NCBI GenBank assembly: GCA_034509735.1
Contig: JACGWO010000003.1
Coordinates: 13,764,001 to 13,828,000, forward strand
DNA: 64,000 nucleotides
Direction of reading: 5' to 3'
Source of the DNA: Sesamum alatum
Lineage: Eukaryota; Streptophyta; Magnoliopsida; Lamiales; Pedaliaceae
The translations under genes and the position numbers were made by a program. This document shows positions 35,030 to 46,398 of the stretch, piece after piece (position 1 is the first letter of the stretch; each line of letters begins with the position of its first letter). Below the pieces are notes generated by a model, which worked only from the letters and a program-made list of their open reading frames with translations, searched no databases and was not told the DNA's origin.

Positions 35030-35500
35030 TTAGTATACTAGAGGAGCACGGCCTGGAGACGTCGGGCCTGGTTCGCCATGTCGAAGGGGGTGGAATCCAT
35101 GTGCTCGAATAGCAATTTATTCCTAGAAAACCATAACCCCCAGCAGAGGAGAAGATATAATTCGAATTGCCCAGCATCAGTTTGTTCCTTACCGCGCATC
35201 CAATCCGCAATGTCACCTGCCTCATGTCCGATTACATGCCAAGGCAACCCCACTAATGCCCACGTCTATCGCGCAAAGGTGAACTCACGCAGAACATGAA
35301 GAGTATCTTCCCTAACCTCGCATCGGGGGCAGTTGGCCTGGATGGGAACACCCCGCCTGCATAAATTCTCCGTCACTGGGAGTGCCTCCTCACACGCCTG
35401 CCAAGCAAAGAGTTGAACCTTTGGCGGGACGCGTGCCTTCCAGATGAAGGACCAAGACCGGTGCCACCCATCCATGGGATCCGTACTGTTAGACATGCTG
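35030..35500 (-). pseudogene. LINE ORF2 C-terminal zf-RVT domain
   Basis: The ORF at 35496-35266 reads WHRSWSFIWKARVPPKVQLF, then WQACEEALPV, NLCRRGV and CPRCEVREDTLHVLREFTFAR, the zinc-binding domain following plant LINE reverse transcriptases, with CPRC and a shifted histidine/cysteine pair. After one frame break, 35253-35038 continues the linker (WFSRNKLLFEH). No RNase H follows. Confidence 0.8.
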
Positions 35501-36016
35501 GCTTCATCCGACTATCGCAGGGCCAAATGATACACACTACGAATAGAAAATTGGCCGTTAGCTTCATAATGCTATATCAATATGTCGTCAACTGCATTTC
35601 CCCCAATTGCTAGAGCCAAGATTGCCTCCACATCCTCCGGCGAAAATTCCCTGCGGACTAAACTTTCGTCCCAAGTGGTGCCGCCAGTCGTAATAAGGCT
35701 AGACACAATCTCACCAACCCGAGTGAGGCAAGGGCATGGATGAGTCTAAACGTTGTAGATCGGGGTATCCAAGGGTCCCCCCATATCCACACCTTCTTCC
35801 TGCTTCCTATCTTCCCCCCTTCTGCCGGCGTAAAGCTATCCTTGAGCCTCACAAATGGAACGCCAAGTGAAGGATGCCTGGCCACCCACCCGAGCAGCGA
35901 ACAAGTCGGGGTCATGGTAATATTTGTGTTTCAGGCTGCTGTTCAGCCTGCTATCCGGTCGAGTTACGAGGCGCCATGCTTGTTTGGCGAGCATTGCCAA
36001 GTTAAAGGCCCACAAG

Positions 36017-37310
36017 CTACGGAAACCTAGTCCCCCGTCCTGTCTGCGTTGGCAAAGTTTCCTCCAAGCGATTCAATGTATTTTCCGTTCTCCTCCCGCC
36101 TGCCAAAAGAAACTGGCCACCATTCCTTCCAATTCGCAAGAGGTTGTCCGGGATGCGGAAACAACTCATAACGTATGTGGGGATTGCTTGTATGACGGTC
36201 TTAATCAGCACTCCGCGGCACGCTTGCGACAATTCCTTGGACGTCCAACCCTGTGGTTTGGACCAAACCCGTTCCTTCATATTAGCGAAGACTTCTCGCT
36301 TAGAATTCCCTATAACAATGGGCAAACCAAGATACTTCTCGTGTTTCGCTACCTTGCGAACTCCTAGTAGTGCGGCCAGATTTCCCCGGATGCCTCTGTC
36401 CACGTTGCGGCTGAAAACGACGGTGGATTTATCCAAGTTGATCTTCAGCCCCGAAATTACCTCGTTCTCGGCCAGTAGGTGCTTAATGCACAACATCGCA
36501 GCCGAGGTGGCTTGGCAAAGGATCAGGGTATTGTTGGTGAATAAGAGGTGGGAAATTATCGGGGCGCCGCGACAAATACTGACTCCTTGCAGCCGGCCTA
36601 GGTCCTCTTCATGCTGGATCATGCAACTGAAGAGTTCTGCACAAAAAAGACTTAGGTAGGGAGAAAGCGGATCCCCTTGACAGAGACCCCTCTCCGGCTT
36701 GATGAGTCCGAATTGCTTGCCTTGCAACAAGATAGAGTAAGAAACTGAAGACACACAAGGCATAATAAGGGGAACAAAATGGGGGTTGAAGCCTATTATA
36801 AGGAGTACTCTCTCAAGAAAATGCCACTCAACTCGATCGTAAGCCTTACTACTGTCGAACTTGAGAGCAGCATGGCCGACCTTCCCCCAGTGTTTATGAG
36901 AGAGGAAGTGAGTAAGCTCGTATATATTAGGACGTTATCTGTAATCAGACGGCCAGGGACAAAAGGGACTAGGATTCAATTATTAGGCTTCCAAGCAATG
37001 GTCTCAACCTATTCGCTAAAGCTTTAGAGGCGAATTTATAAAGAACGTTACATAAGCTAATAGGTCTAGATTGCATCATGGATTTTGGGTTGGCACATTT
37101 AGGGATCAATACGATGTGTGTGAAATTGAGCTCACGATCGAGATGATGATTATTCAGAAAATCAAGGACGCATGCAGACACATCGGCACCAAGAATGTGC
37201 CAGAATTTTTGATAGAAGATATGAGACATACCGTCGGGGCCAGGCGATTTGAAAGGGTACATGTGAGTGATTAGGGAATGGACCTCCTCCGGCATGAAAG
37301 ATCGGGACAT
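36017..37310 (-). pseudogene. LINE ORF2 reverse transcriptase with altered catalytic motif
   Basis: The first segment (37310-36969) has FKSPGPDGMSHIFYQKFW and IVLIPKCANPKSMMQSRPIS, standard LINE fingers and palm motifs. After a broken stretch, 36763-36017 has GLCQGDPLSPYL, then LLFTNNTLIL (near 36540-36510) where functional enzymes have FADD, then GLKINLDKS and YLGLPI. Both catalytic aspartates have become asparagine and the alanine threonine, each explained by one G-to-A change on the coding strand. The polymerase would be inactive even without the frame breaks. Confidence 0.85.
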
Positions 37311-37599
37311 CGCCGCATTTTACCTCCATCACTCTCGGTGCCAAGACCCAACGGACCTCCTCCATTTTCTCATCCGAAGGATCTGTGATGCGAAATAGGG
37401 ACTGGAAGTAGCCAAGAATTTCCTGCTCAATGCCTTTTCACTCAGTAATAAGAGTCCCATTGTTGTCCCGAAGCTGCCGAATTTTGTTCTGTCTCCTCCG
37501 TTCACTCTCCCGGGCATGGAAGTAGGCTGTGTTTCTATCTCATTCTTGTAGCCATCGCGACTTACCCCGCTGTTTTCAAAGGAGTTCCTCGCATTCCAA

Positions 37600-38609
37600 G
37601 AGCTCCTTAAGCTTGTCTCTCAGTCGCTCGACGTGGTGCTTTGAATCCTTAGTGATAGGGGCCAGATTGAACCTGGTTGATTTCAACATTCAAGTCCTTG
37701 ACGCGATGCCAAATGTTACCCAATTTCACATAATTCCACTGTTGCAGAAGTACTCCACAATTTTGAATCTTCCCGAGATCACTTCTAGGAGATAGGTCAA
37801 CCACGTGACTACGCCAGCCTAAAGTAACCACTTCTTTGTAGCCTTCATCGTGTACCCAAGTTGCTACAAAGTAGAAACTTCGCCCGCTGTTGTCGTCGGC
37901 TCCGTCGGGCGGTGTTCAAGCTCAATGAGGATGGTGGAATGGTCCGAGAAGGCTACTGGGACGTGTGTGACCAGACTGTTCGGAAAAGCCCGTCCCCACT
38001 CTGTGTTGCATCAGCCCCTGTCAAGGCGTTCATGCACCGTGGCTGGGAACGCTCTATTATTGCACCAGGTAAAGGCGCTGCTGCTGTACCCCAAGTCTGA
38101 GAGGTTGCAGTCTGAAAGGCAATCGTTAAAGTTTTCCATCTGCCATGTTGGCCGTGGAATCATACCCTCATTCTCGTGCTGGTGGAGCAGCTCATTAAAA
38201 TCCCCGGCTACAAGCCAGGCACGGGAGGATTGGTGGCTGAGGTGGCGGAGCAGCTTCCAAGAATCCTTTCGTTTTGTAGTTTCCAGGTGGCCATAAAACC
38301 CGTGAATCGCTAGGCTATTGCCTCCCCGGGCCCTGGTACTGTAGCATCAATACGGCTGTCCGAGTATGACTGGATAATAACACTAACATCCTTTTGCCAA
38401 AAGAGGGCCAGGCCGCCTCCCCGACCCCTCGAGTCGACTCCAATACCATGTATAGTAAACCTCTCTTTAATTCTGTCGCATCTCCTAGCAACAAGCTTGG
38501 TCTCGGAGATAAAAACCAAGCTGGGGTTATGAAGACGAATCAAGTCTCCGAGTGAACGAACTGTCCAAGGGGACCCCAACCCCTAACAGTTCCAGCATAA
38601 GAGTTTCAT
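37600..38609 (-). pseudogene. LINE ORF2 endonuclease domain (APE type)
   Basis: ATG at 38609 starts MKLLCWNC, followed by a stop at 38583-38585 in place of the arginine of the usual NCRGLG motif. It then reads through SPWTVRSLGDLIRLHNP and FISETK. Later pieces in other frames keep GDFNELL (about 38190-38210) and FSDHSTILIEL (about 37925-37957), which hold the catalytic aspartate, asparagine and histidine positions of APE-type nicking endonucleases. The domain would nick target DNA to prime reverse transcription. Stop and frameshifts prevent a product. Confidence 0.78.
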
Positions 38610-39115
38610 GGCTGCCGGGTGGGATTGCGTCAGGGCAGTCTCCATCGAAATAGAGTCCTCAACTTCATCTAGCAGGTGGCGCCGCTTGGTTAGATGAATA
38701 GGTTCCCTGCCACTAGTCAGCATAGGGGATCCCAACTAACGCTTACGCGAGGCTGCTGCAATGTGACCCCTCGCTCGCCTGCCGCGGTGTCGGGGCCCCG
38801 CCCCTCTCCCCCTGGTGGATGCACAGAAGCGTAATGAAATACTTACTAGGGTTGTTTCCGATAAGGGTCCGTGAGCTTGGGCAGCCGACTCGAGACCTAC
38901 GTCCTTGCCTTGACTAACGCCAGGCAGCCTCACTCGTCCTTGTCGGGGATGCATCATATTGGCCTCAGCCGTGTCCATAAGTGTAATGCTATCTCCTCAT
39001 TCCTCACCGTCACTATCGGCCCTCCGAGTCTATTTTCCTTGCATTGGCTCACAGGCTGAAAGTAGGGCCGATGGTTCGGCGACCATAAAGGCAGCCCCTT
39101 GCTGCGTGTGATCCC

Positions 39116-40098
39116 CTAGCCCCTCATAGGCGGTTTGGTCATCCCGGCTCCTCCCGTGGTCACCAGGGAGCCCTTTACTTTGGAGCCAGGAGGAGTAGGT
39201 CCCAATATATCCTCCGTGGGAGCCACCCCACTGGTCGTATCCCCCTTAAAATTTCTAAATATGTCTGCTCCCCGTTTGCCAGAGAAGCGGGGCAGTGACA
39301 GGCGCTGATCGTACGGGTGGGTAGCGTAAGAGGGCGTGCGCTGCCGAGAACGAACTGGAAGGGGAGCTCGAAGCCATGGTACCATATGGAGTGTCCTGTC
39401 CGGGGTTGACAAAGCCGTCCTCGAATAACATCTTACAATACTTCCTGATGTGCCCAAGCCTGCAGCAGAGGTAACATAAATTTGGGAGTCTCTCGTACGT
39501 AAAAGTGACCACGTGTTCATCCCCCGCCAAAGTACGAAACTTCAATGCTCGTTTCAGTGGGAGGCTTACGTCCAGACCTATTCGGATGTGCAAGGAGTCC
39601 CCTCAAGAGTAATTCAGGTCCTCGGAATCCATATCCCCGAATATCCCCAACTTGTTTCCGATGAATGTAGCAATACTCTTGGTCATCCTACTCAGCGGGA
39701 GGTTGTGAACCTGTACGTAGAAGTCACAGTGAGAAAGGTCGACATGCAGTGGGTTCTCATCCTCGCGGATCCCATTGAGTATTAGTATTATTCTTCTCAA
39801 AACTCCTTGGGCACCCTTCCAATGTGCGATTTCTGTCGATAATATGATTGAAGCAAAATAGGAGTCGTGCCTGCGCTAGTTGCTGAATATGCATGCCCTT
39901 GACCGGATTTAACATCCCCTGAACTAAGCAGCTTAACCCCTCAAAATTGTTCGGCCGTTTCGATAGAAGGCGCCCTACTAAGAAGAGTTGGTGCTATTTG
40001 GAGTTGATGCGCCAGATGTCATCCGGGATAACCCCTCACGTTTCCTCTTCCTCAATCAGTTTCAGTTTCCTGCCAAGAATCCCTATCACATGATCCAT
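39116..40098 (-). pseudogene. LINE ORF1: DUF4283-like domain and CCHC zinc knuckle
   Basis: ATG at 40098 begins MDHVIGILGRKLKL and then breaks after about 20 codons. The usual VGRLLS, FNHIID and WDPRG-like pieces follow in different frames. Intact stretches are 39800-39603 (HVDLSHCDFYVQVHNLPL) and 39593-39255, which ends in the knuckle CYLCCRLGHIRKYC (CX2CX4HX4C, 39476-39435) after the YERLPNLC motif typical of plant L1 ORF1. This protein would bind the element RNA. Multiple frameshifts disable it. Confidence 0.78.
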
Positions 40099-40640
40099 GG
40101 TCCCTGGAGTCGAAGATGAGCGAGGAACTCACGATACTGGAACCAAGAGAGTCAGGGTTCATGAAGTAGGAGCCGTTCCATCCAACATACTCAAGAGGCC
40201 AAACCTGACACCACACAAACGAAACCACAGTAAAAAAACGACCAAGAAAAGAACGAGTGGAAAGCAGGAAGGGAGAAGCTAGAAAGAAAACCTAAACCTA
40301 GGCCCAAGACCGAAAGCAAGAAGAGAGAAATAAGAAAACCCTAACCAAGAAACTAGACAGACCAGACCCCGACGAAGGAAAACTAATCGGGAAGAAGCAA
40401 AAAAACAAAAGAATGTAAGGAAAACACGGAGAAAGAGGCGATGGAAAGCAAAGGAGGGATGGAGGGAAGAAAAAGGGGCCGATGCCCGCTGGCAGCGCTC
40501 ACCGTCAGAAAAGCCACCGCCGCTCGTTGGGAGGGGACAAATCTCACCAGGGCAGAGGGATGGGCTAGGCATCTGCGCTACGAGGTGGTGTACGTGCGGC
40601 GGAGGGTGGTGGTGGACGGATCAATGAATCAGTGAAACTC

Positions 40641-41223
40641 TCAGGAGAGAGAACATAGACTCCCATGCACGAGAGAGAACTTAAATTGAAAGCTAACTCA
40701 ATAATATGTACTTGTCGATGCTTTACTTGAACACAAGACTGAGGGGCATTTCACAAAGACGGATCCAACTGTCATACCATTACAAGCTTCAGTGCTTCAA
40801 AGATATGTTGATTGGATACAAATACATCCACTTAATAAGCAAATAAAGAAAAGAAAAGTTGCAGTGAAAATAAGTTTCATCTATATACACCCATGAGTCG
40901 TTCTCACCTGGTCCGAATGGCTTCCCAGGTGTGCCTTGTATGATGTAAACAAGGTGCATGAAAAAGCATTAGGTTATAGTTTTGGGAAGGACAAGGTGAA
41001 AAACCTTAAGGAATGACTTGTTGTATTCTCATGGATTATCAACCCCTCCGGTGTATTTATAACCATACAAAACAATATGCGGTTGACGAAGATCATGTGT
41101 GGGGATGATTTGCAAAGTTCATGCATGCATTTATAAATAGTTATCTCTCTTTTATTGCAATCTATGTAATATGATATTTTTAACTTATGTTCCCTAACTT
41201 AATGTTGTTTATTCAAAGTCGAG
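40641..41223. other. Non-coding DNA upstream of the LINE
   Basis: A GA-rich stretch (40650-40685) is followed by AT-rich DNA without a recognisable gene or repeat ends. It may include the 5' untranslated part of the LINE up to about 40640 and flanking DNA beyond it. Confidence 0.35.
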
Positions 41224-41680
41224 GATTTAAGGAAAATATTATGTCAATGCGTACGTGGACCAGTATGAGAAACTTTGCATCCTGTTCGTACCCGATGTTC
41301 CGGAAGCGTGTTTAGGTGAACAAGATGAGGAGGTTGACTCGATTGCAATGTTTGTCTTGGTCTTAGGTTGGGTTGATGAATCCGCCACCAGTGCACTTGA
41401 AAATTCGTACTGGCTAATGTGAATGACCTTGATGGCAGCTCCATCGACTCCACCTCTCTTTGAAGTTTCCTTGGAGAATATTATCCTTAGGATGAGGCTG
41501 AAGCCAATTCCATGCTAGCACTACCCGGTGTCCCGCGCCCAAAGACAAGGCCACCTCCTACTCCACCGAACTCACCAAACGCACGTTATGTTCCGCCGAA
41601 CACCCAAGCTCGACTGCCTCCAATGACATCCCAAAGTCTGAATAGTTTTTCTGTCAACCAGCCCACTCCATTTTGTCTTA
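41224..41680 (+). pseudogene. Unrecognised gene relic with a proline-rich tail
   Basis: One plus-strand frame reads DQYEKLCILFVPDVPEACLG and then EQDEEVDSIAMF before a stop. A second stretch (about 41510-41680) reads LPGVPRPKTRPPPTPPNSPN and on to a stop near 41680. Acidic and proline-rich segments suggest real former coding DNA rather than chance, but I do not recognise the family. It may belong with the Myb-like fragment downstream. Confidence 0.3.
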
Positions 41681-41939
41681 ACTAGTATGTCTTATGCAGT
41701 GTGTCTTTGTTTTATGCTTCGTGTCCTGAACTAAGAAACGTGAAGGTTGTTGTTGTCACTCCAGGGTTTTTGATGTTTAGTTCCCAATGGCCACCTTTTG
41801 TCATACTTAATATGGAAAGATCGTCATACGAATTTAGCTTAATCGTGGTTCACGTGGGAACGCTTATTTCGTGGTTGAATGTTGTAAATCCATTAGTGGA
41901 TGACGCTAATATTGAATGGACTGGTTAAGCTTTATGACA

Positions 41940-42790
41940 ACCTCATATTTTTTATTAAAAAAACCTCTGTTTGTGATTAAACAAAATGAGTTTTTGATGT
42001 CAACATTTTTCTTTCATAATATTGTGATAGAAATAATAATTAATACTTAACTTGTGCTATAAAATTATTTTATTAACGCTGACACATAGTACAATATTAA
42101 TTTTATACTATGTTCAAAGAAGGTTGAAGTTGTTTATTTCCTTGGGTATCCAATATTCATATTATGAATTCACAAGTACGACCTTTGTACTAAACATTTT
42201 AATACGTATAATTCTGATTGAGAGCAGCGATACGAGATTAGTATGGGATACTTTTGTTTTGTGGAGATTAAATATTGCAGTTTGAAGTGGGTACATTTTC
42301 ATAATTTTATGTTAGTACTAACTATAAAATTACTTGTAGCTAGTAGTCAATACAAAATTGAATAGATTATGAAAGAATTTGTTATTAGAAATATTTTACT
42401 CAATTTGTGAGCAAAATGAAAAATTAGACATTTATTATACATTTTATTGTAAAACTTCTCCACCTTAGAAGTATTAGAAGAATGACTAACATTTTCAGTG
42501 TTGAAATAAACATTGAACAGAGAAATTAATATAAACAATATAATATGGACGTGTCAACCATTTGTATCAAGGGACCGTAACATTGAACATGCATATGAAA
42601 AATCCAAATACAAAAAAAGACAAACTAATTTTACCATGCAATGATAATACCACCATTCCACAAGAAAGGCTGTAAAAAGTAAAAGAATATCTCGGTACCA
42701 AAAAAAGCAAGATATGGGAAGTGGCAATAGGTGATATGCAATGATAGTTTATTGGACTATTACATGCATATGGAGGGTAAAAAGTAAACC
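41940..42790. other. AT-rich non-coding DNA
   Basis: No gene, repeat ends or RNA recognised. Several long A/T runs, and a GTACTAAC-type motif recurs. Perhaps an intron or spacer between the relics on each side. Confidence 0.35.
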
Positions 42791-42794
42791 GATC

Positions 42795-43430
42795 CTAAAC
42801 AACGTCAATCAATACGCGTTGGACTTCATTGTTGGAGCGGTCACTAAAGGTTGGCACTGGGAGTTCAAGTCGAAGACATATTTGTGCAGGCTTGAGAGAC
42901 TTTGAACCCGTTATTTGATCTTCAAATCCATCCTCGATCATCCGGCAATAACATGGGATCGTCTTACGAATCGGATCTCCTGACCAACTGAAGTGTTGGA
43001 AATCATGAATCAAGAATGTAAGCTCCTTTTTTCCTTTAACGGAGGGTTTGTTTTCATAATTGGGAAAATAAAGAAACTATTTTGCATGATGAATTCATTT
43101 TCCATTTTGGGCCAGTTCCTTTGTTGATGTCCACGTTGAGAGTGGAGAATCGGAATGGGATAAGTTGAAAATGAGATTCAAGCCCAATGAGGAGGGGGAA
43201 GACGTCCAAGAAATTTTTGATATATCAAGTGAGGATGATGAGTACGGGCATGAAAATGAATCCGACAGCATTGTATCTTTGAGAAAGATGGGAGGGGTGT
43301 TGAACTTCTTGTTGATATTCTCCCTACGGACAGTGAGTAACGTCCTGGTTTTAAAGTTACATTACATGTCAATAGAGTTCCTTACATTGTGTGTCTGCAG
43401 TATGTTAGATTTGCAAGGCATTTATTAACT
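42795..43430 (+). pseudogene. Myb/SANT-like domain fragment with acidic tail
   Basis: The plus-strand frame near 42800-43015 reads KGWHWEFKSKTYLCRLERL, stop, then FKSILDHPAITWDRLTN and EVLEIMNQE. It follows the pattern 'hP.vtWd..tN.i.ap.eVw' of plant Myb/SANT-like (Myb_DNA-bind_3) proteins, which are often the partner of PIF/Harbinger transposases. At 43124-43430 an acidic stretch (ESGESEWDKLKMRFKPNEEG, then DISSEDDEYGHENESDS) follows. The two parts may be exons of one relic. Stops in the first part and a missing continuation make it non-functional. The family assignment is tentative. Confidence 0.4.
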
Positions 43431-43492
43431 TATGTTTTTTTTTTCTATTTTTTATAGGTGTAGTGTAATTTTTATTTGGACTACGATAATTA

Positions 43493-43924
43493 GGGCAAAA
43501 TGCTTTTTTGGTCCTGTAAAATTAGGACATTATTTATTTTGGTACTACAACTTAGGTAGGTGGCTGTTTTAGTCCCATAAAACACGTTTTTCAGTTTTTT
43601 TAGTCCCAACACATGACACTTTGGGACAAAAAGAATAGAAAAACATATTTTATGGGACTAAAACAACCACTTACATTTGGGACTAAAAAAAATTGAAAAA
43701 CGTATTTTATGGGACTAAAACAACCACTTACATTTGGGACTAAAAAAAATTGAAAAACGTATTTTATGGGACTAAAACAACCACTTACCTAAGTTGCATA
43801 TGATTTTTTGGAATCAAAAAAACTGGAAGACGTGTTTTATGGGACTAAAACAACCACCTACCTAAGTTGTGGTACCAAAACAAATAATGCCCTAATTTTA
43901 CGGGACCAAAAAAGCATTTTACCC
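43493..43924. mobile_element. MITE with 10-bp target duplication and internal triplication
   Basis: Terminal inverted repeats GGGCAAAATGC (43493) and GCATTTTACCC (ending 43924), flanked by identical 10-mers ACGATAATTA at 43483-43492 and 43925-43934. A 9-10-base duplication is typical of Mutator-like elements. The 432-base element is nearly palindromic (GGTCCTGTAAAATTAGG at left, CCTAATTTTACGGGACC at right). It contains three to four tandem copies of a roughly 62-base unit with TTTATGGGACTAAAACAACC. No ORF; non-autonomous. Confidence 0.88.
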
Positions 43925-43934
43925 ACGATAATTA

Positions 43935-44398
43935 AAACAAAATGATGATGTGTATGGTTTGTACCAAATTTTGTAATGTCCTGTTTTGGTACTATGTTTT
44001 AATAAAGTATCTAGTTTCTAGTGTTATATTTCTATATGTAAGGCAGGCATAGGGAACATTTATAAATTACTGTGAGGTAATATGAAATTTGATAAGTTTT
44101 AGCTTACCAAAAATTGCAGAGTTTTTAGTTATTGAACTACAGGATGGGCAATGCAAGCACCTTCAAGTTTGAATTATGAACATGCATATGCCTGACTAAA
44201 CCAAATTTCATATTAAAAGGACTTTAGAATTAAATATATTAACAACATCATTTAAATAGAATATGACGCAACACCTATCTGCGCTCCAAACATGGGAAAC
44301 CATTACCGACATCTCTCTGCATATGTATGAGGCTAAAACCTTTGAGCGCTTATCTTTACTTAACAACATCAGAGTATACGGTCAATGAACAAAGTGCC
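43935..44398. other. AT-rich DNA between the MITE and the copia element
   Basis: No gene recognised. This DNA was contiguous with 54475 onward before the copia insertion, so it may belong to the flank or end of the PIF/Harbinger element. Confidence 0.35.
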
Positions 44399-44403
44399 CA
44401 TAT

Positions 44404-46384
44404 TGAAAGCCTAGGGAAGGCGTGTGGATTGTTTCGGGAGAAGCGCGAATGCAGAATCGCGATATAAAATAAATTTACGGAATTTAAAACATGCTCATAC
44501 ATAAATGTAAATAACACGTTCAAGGGGTGTTCCCTTGAACCTCCCGGACATTCGGTGTATCTCATGACTAAATAAAAACATGCAAATCATGGAGGTCATA
44601 GGGTATAGAAACGAAAAGACCAAACAAAATAACCTACCCGGTTGTGGTTTTGTCTTCAAACCGCTACTCGCGTTGTTCCCCATTTTGCACCAAGATCTCA
44701 AATAAGAGACCCTCTAAATCGTACACGCAATCCGCCCATGTATCTTGATCCTTGTGCTAGCGAAAAACCAAGTATATGTATTTAGAGAGGATGATCGACC
44801 AAACGTTATGAACTAATGTGATTAATCCTCCTTAGGTTCAATTGTATGAAACAAAGAACCAAAACTTTTCTTGGGAAAGAGGGATAGTGGACGAGTAGAG
44901 AGAGAGAGAGAGAGAGAAGTGGTGTGTGTGTGTGTGTGTGTGTTTTTCTTGATTTTCATCATCACATTTCTAAAGTTTAACCTAGGAGTATTTAGAGAAG
45001 AGGATTCCAATTCCTCTTCAAACTCCAACTCTAGAAGCTTGGTTTAACTAGGATTTTGACCTAGTTAAAGTCCTAGTCAAACTTAATCTAGGCCGTTGAT
45101 CTCTCCTCTTTAATCTCCACCATCCATTTAATTATGGAATATTTAAATCCTATTTAAATAATCCATGGGGCCTTTAAATAAATAGAATAAATAATAATAT
45201 TTATTTTAAACCCACTTAATTTATTCTAATCAATCGAATTTATTTATTTAGTTAATTCCTCATAATCCAATTAAAGGAATCAACATCCTAAGAAAAGGAA
45301 ACTAATTAAAGCCAATTTAAATCGTTCAACCTCTCTAAATTAATTCTAAATTAAATACCTTTGATGCGTACGGATTGTGTGTGACTCTTTAGGTTCACCC
45401 TCAGCTAGACTTGGCCAAATTCCCAATCATCCTATGACAGGAATTCGTCCATCACCATGAGTGGTCGTCTAGCAACGATCCATGGCACTAGATACTAGGT
45501 GAATATTTATGGTGGAACATTTAGGCTCTTATAGTACGTTTTTCCTTCCACCTACAATCTCACTGCTTAGAGTCTAAGGCATGGAACTGTAGGTACCCAT
45601 TCTCGACTAAGCCTTGCCTCGTCCATAACAAACGTCATAGGGGGCCTACGCATTTGTTCAGTTACTGTGGCCACAGATTTATCGCGGACGAGTGTTAGAG
45701 TAAAGTGAGATATTACTGTCAACCTTCTGATAGGAGATGGATCCTTTCATAGGACCTACTGTCATGCTACACATCTTGACTGCACTAGATAGGATTTATG
45801 ACTACCGAGTTACTCGACTTGGCAACCTTTCGCCATACCTAAGATACAGGCACGGTGTGTAGGTGATCTCAGTAATCCTTCAAGTCCAAGGATCAGTTTG
45901 TACTGTTAGAACCGGGTATACAAGTCATACCTGACTGACCCTACTCAAGGTCTTCCATATGACGGTTCCCATGAGTCACCTCAGTCAACAGCCACCTAGC
46001 TGGCTGACCCACTAACACTACATGGACGAGCCTCGTCTCTAGTCGATGAAACGCGACTGCGGATGCTTAGTGCAAGTCTCAGATGGATTCTCGATGCCCC
46101 ATCTCTAGATTCCTTGACTTGGAGTATTTCAGACCGATCCTGAGAAACTGATTTCATGAACTACCATCCAATTCCCAGTTCCAATTTTTCGGAATGGATT
46201 TTCGGTCTGTGGGATTTGCTTGTGCAGTGAACAGTTAATGTAAAGCAGTAAGTGAACACAAACAAAGTATTAAGCCAAATGAATATCACTTTCTTATTAT
46301 TATAATTTATTAAAACTCTGAAATTATTTAGACATAGGTTACAATAGCCCAATCAGATTGGCTTCACAGTCACCTATTCTAACA
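44404..46384 (-). repeat. 3' LTR of the copia element (1981 bp)
   Basis: On the minus strand it runs TGTTAGAATAGGTGAC to CTAGGCTTTCA. It contains (GA)n and (GT)n tracts at 44899-44942. The position of the core promoter reads TCTAAATA on the minus strand (plus near 44990-44997), whereas the 5' LTR has TATAAATA, so this LTR has lost its TATA box. Confidence 0.9.
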
Positions 46385-46396
46385 ATCTCCCGCTTG
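46385..46396 (-). other. Polypurine tract of the copia element
   Basis: The minus strand reads AAGCGGGAGAT directly before the LTR start TGTTAG, the expected plus-strand priming site. The RNase H ORF ends at 46399. Confidence 0.65.
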
Positions 46397-46398
46397 AC

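Larger units (their letters stand above)
34930..40640 (-). mobile_element. L1-type LINE retrotransposon, degenerate, 3' end incomplete
   Basis: The minus strand shows ORF1 (nucleic-acid binding) and then ORF2 with endonuclease, reverse transcriptase and the zf-RVT domain. The RNase H domain often found at the end of plant L1 elements is not seen before the sequence becomes AT-rich near 35030. No poly-A tail or target duplication could be identified. Stops and frameshifts are common, so it is an old copy. Confidence 0.85.

Noticed and set aside
36144..36659. Plus-strand ORF of 171 codons
   Set aside because: Antisense of the LINE reverse transcriptase.
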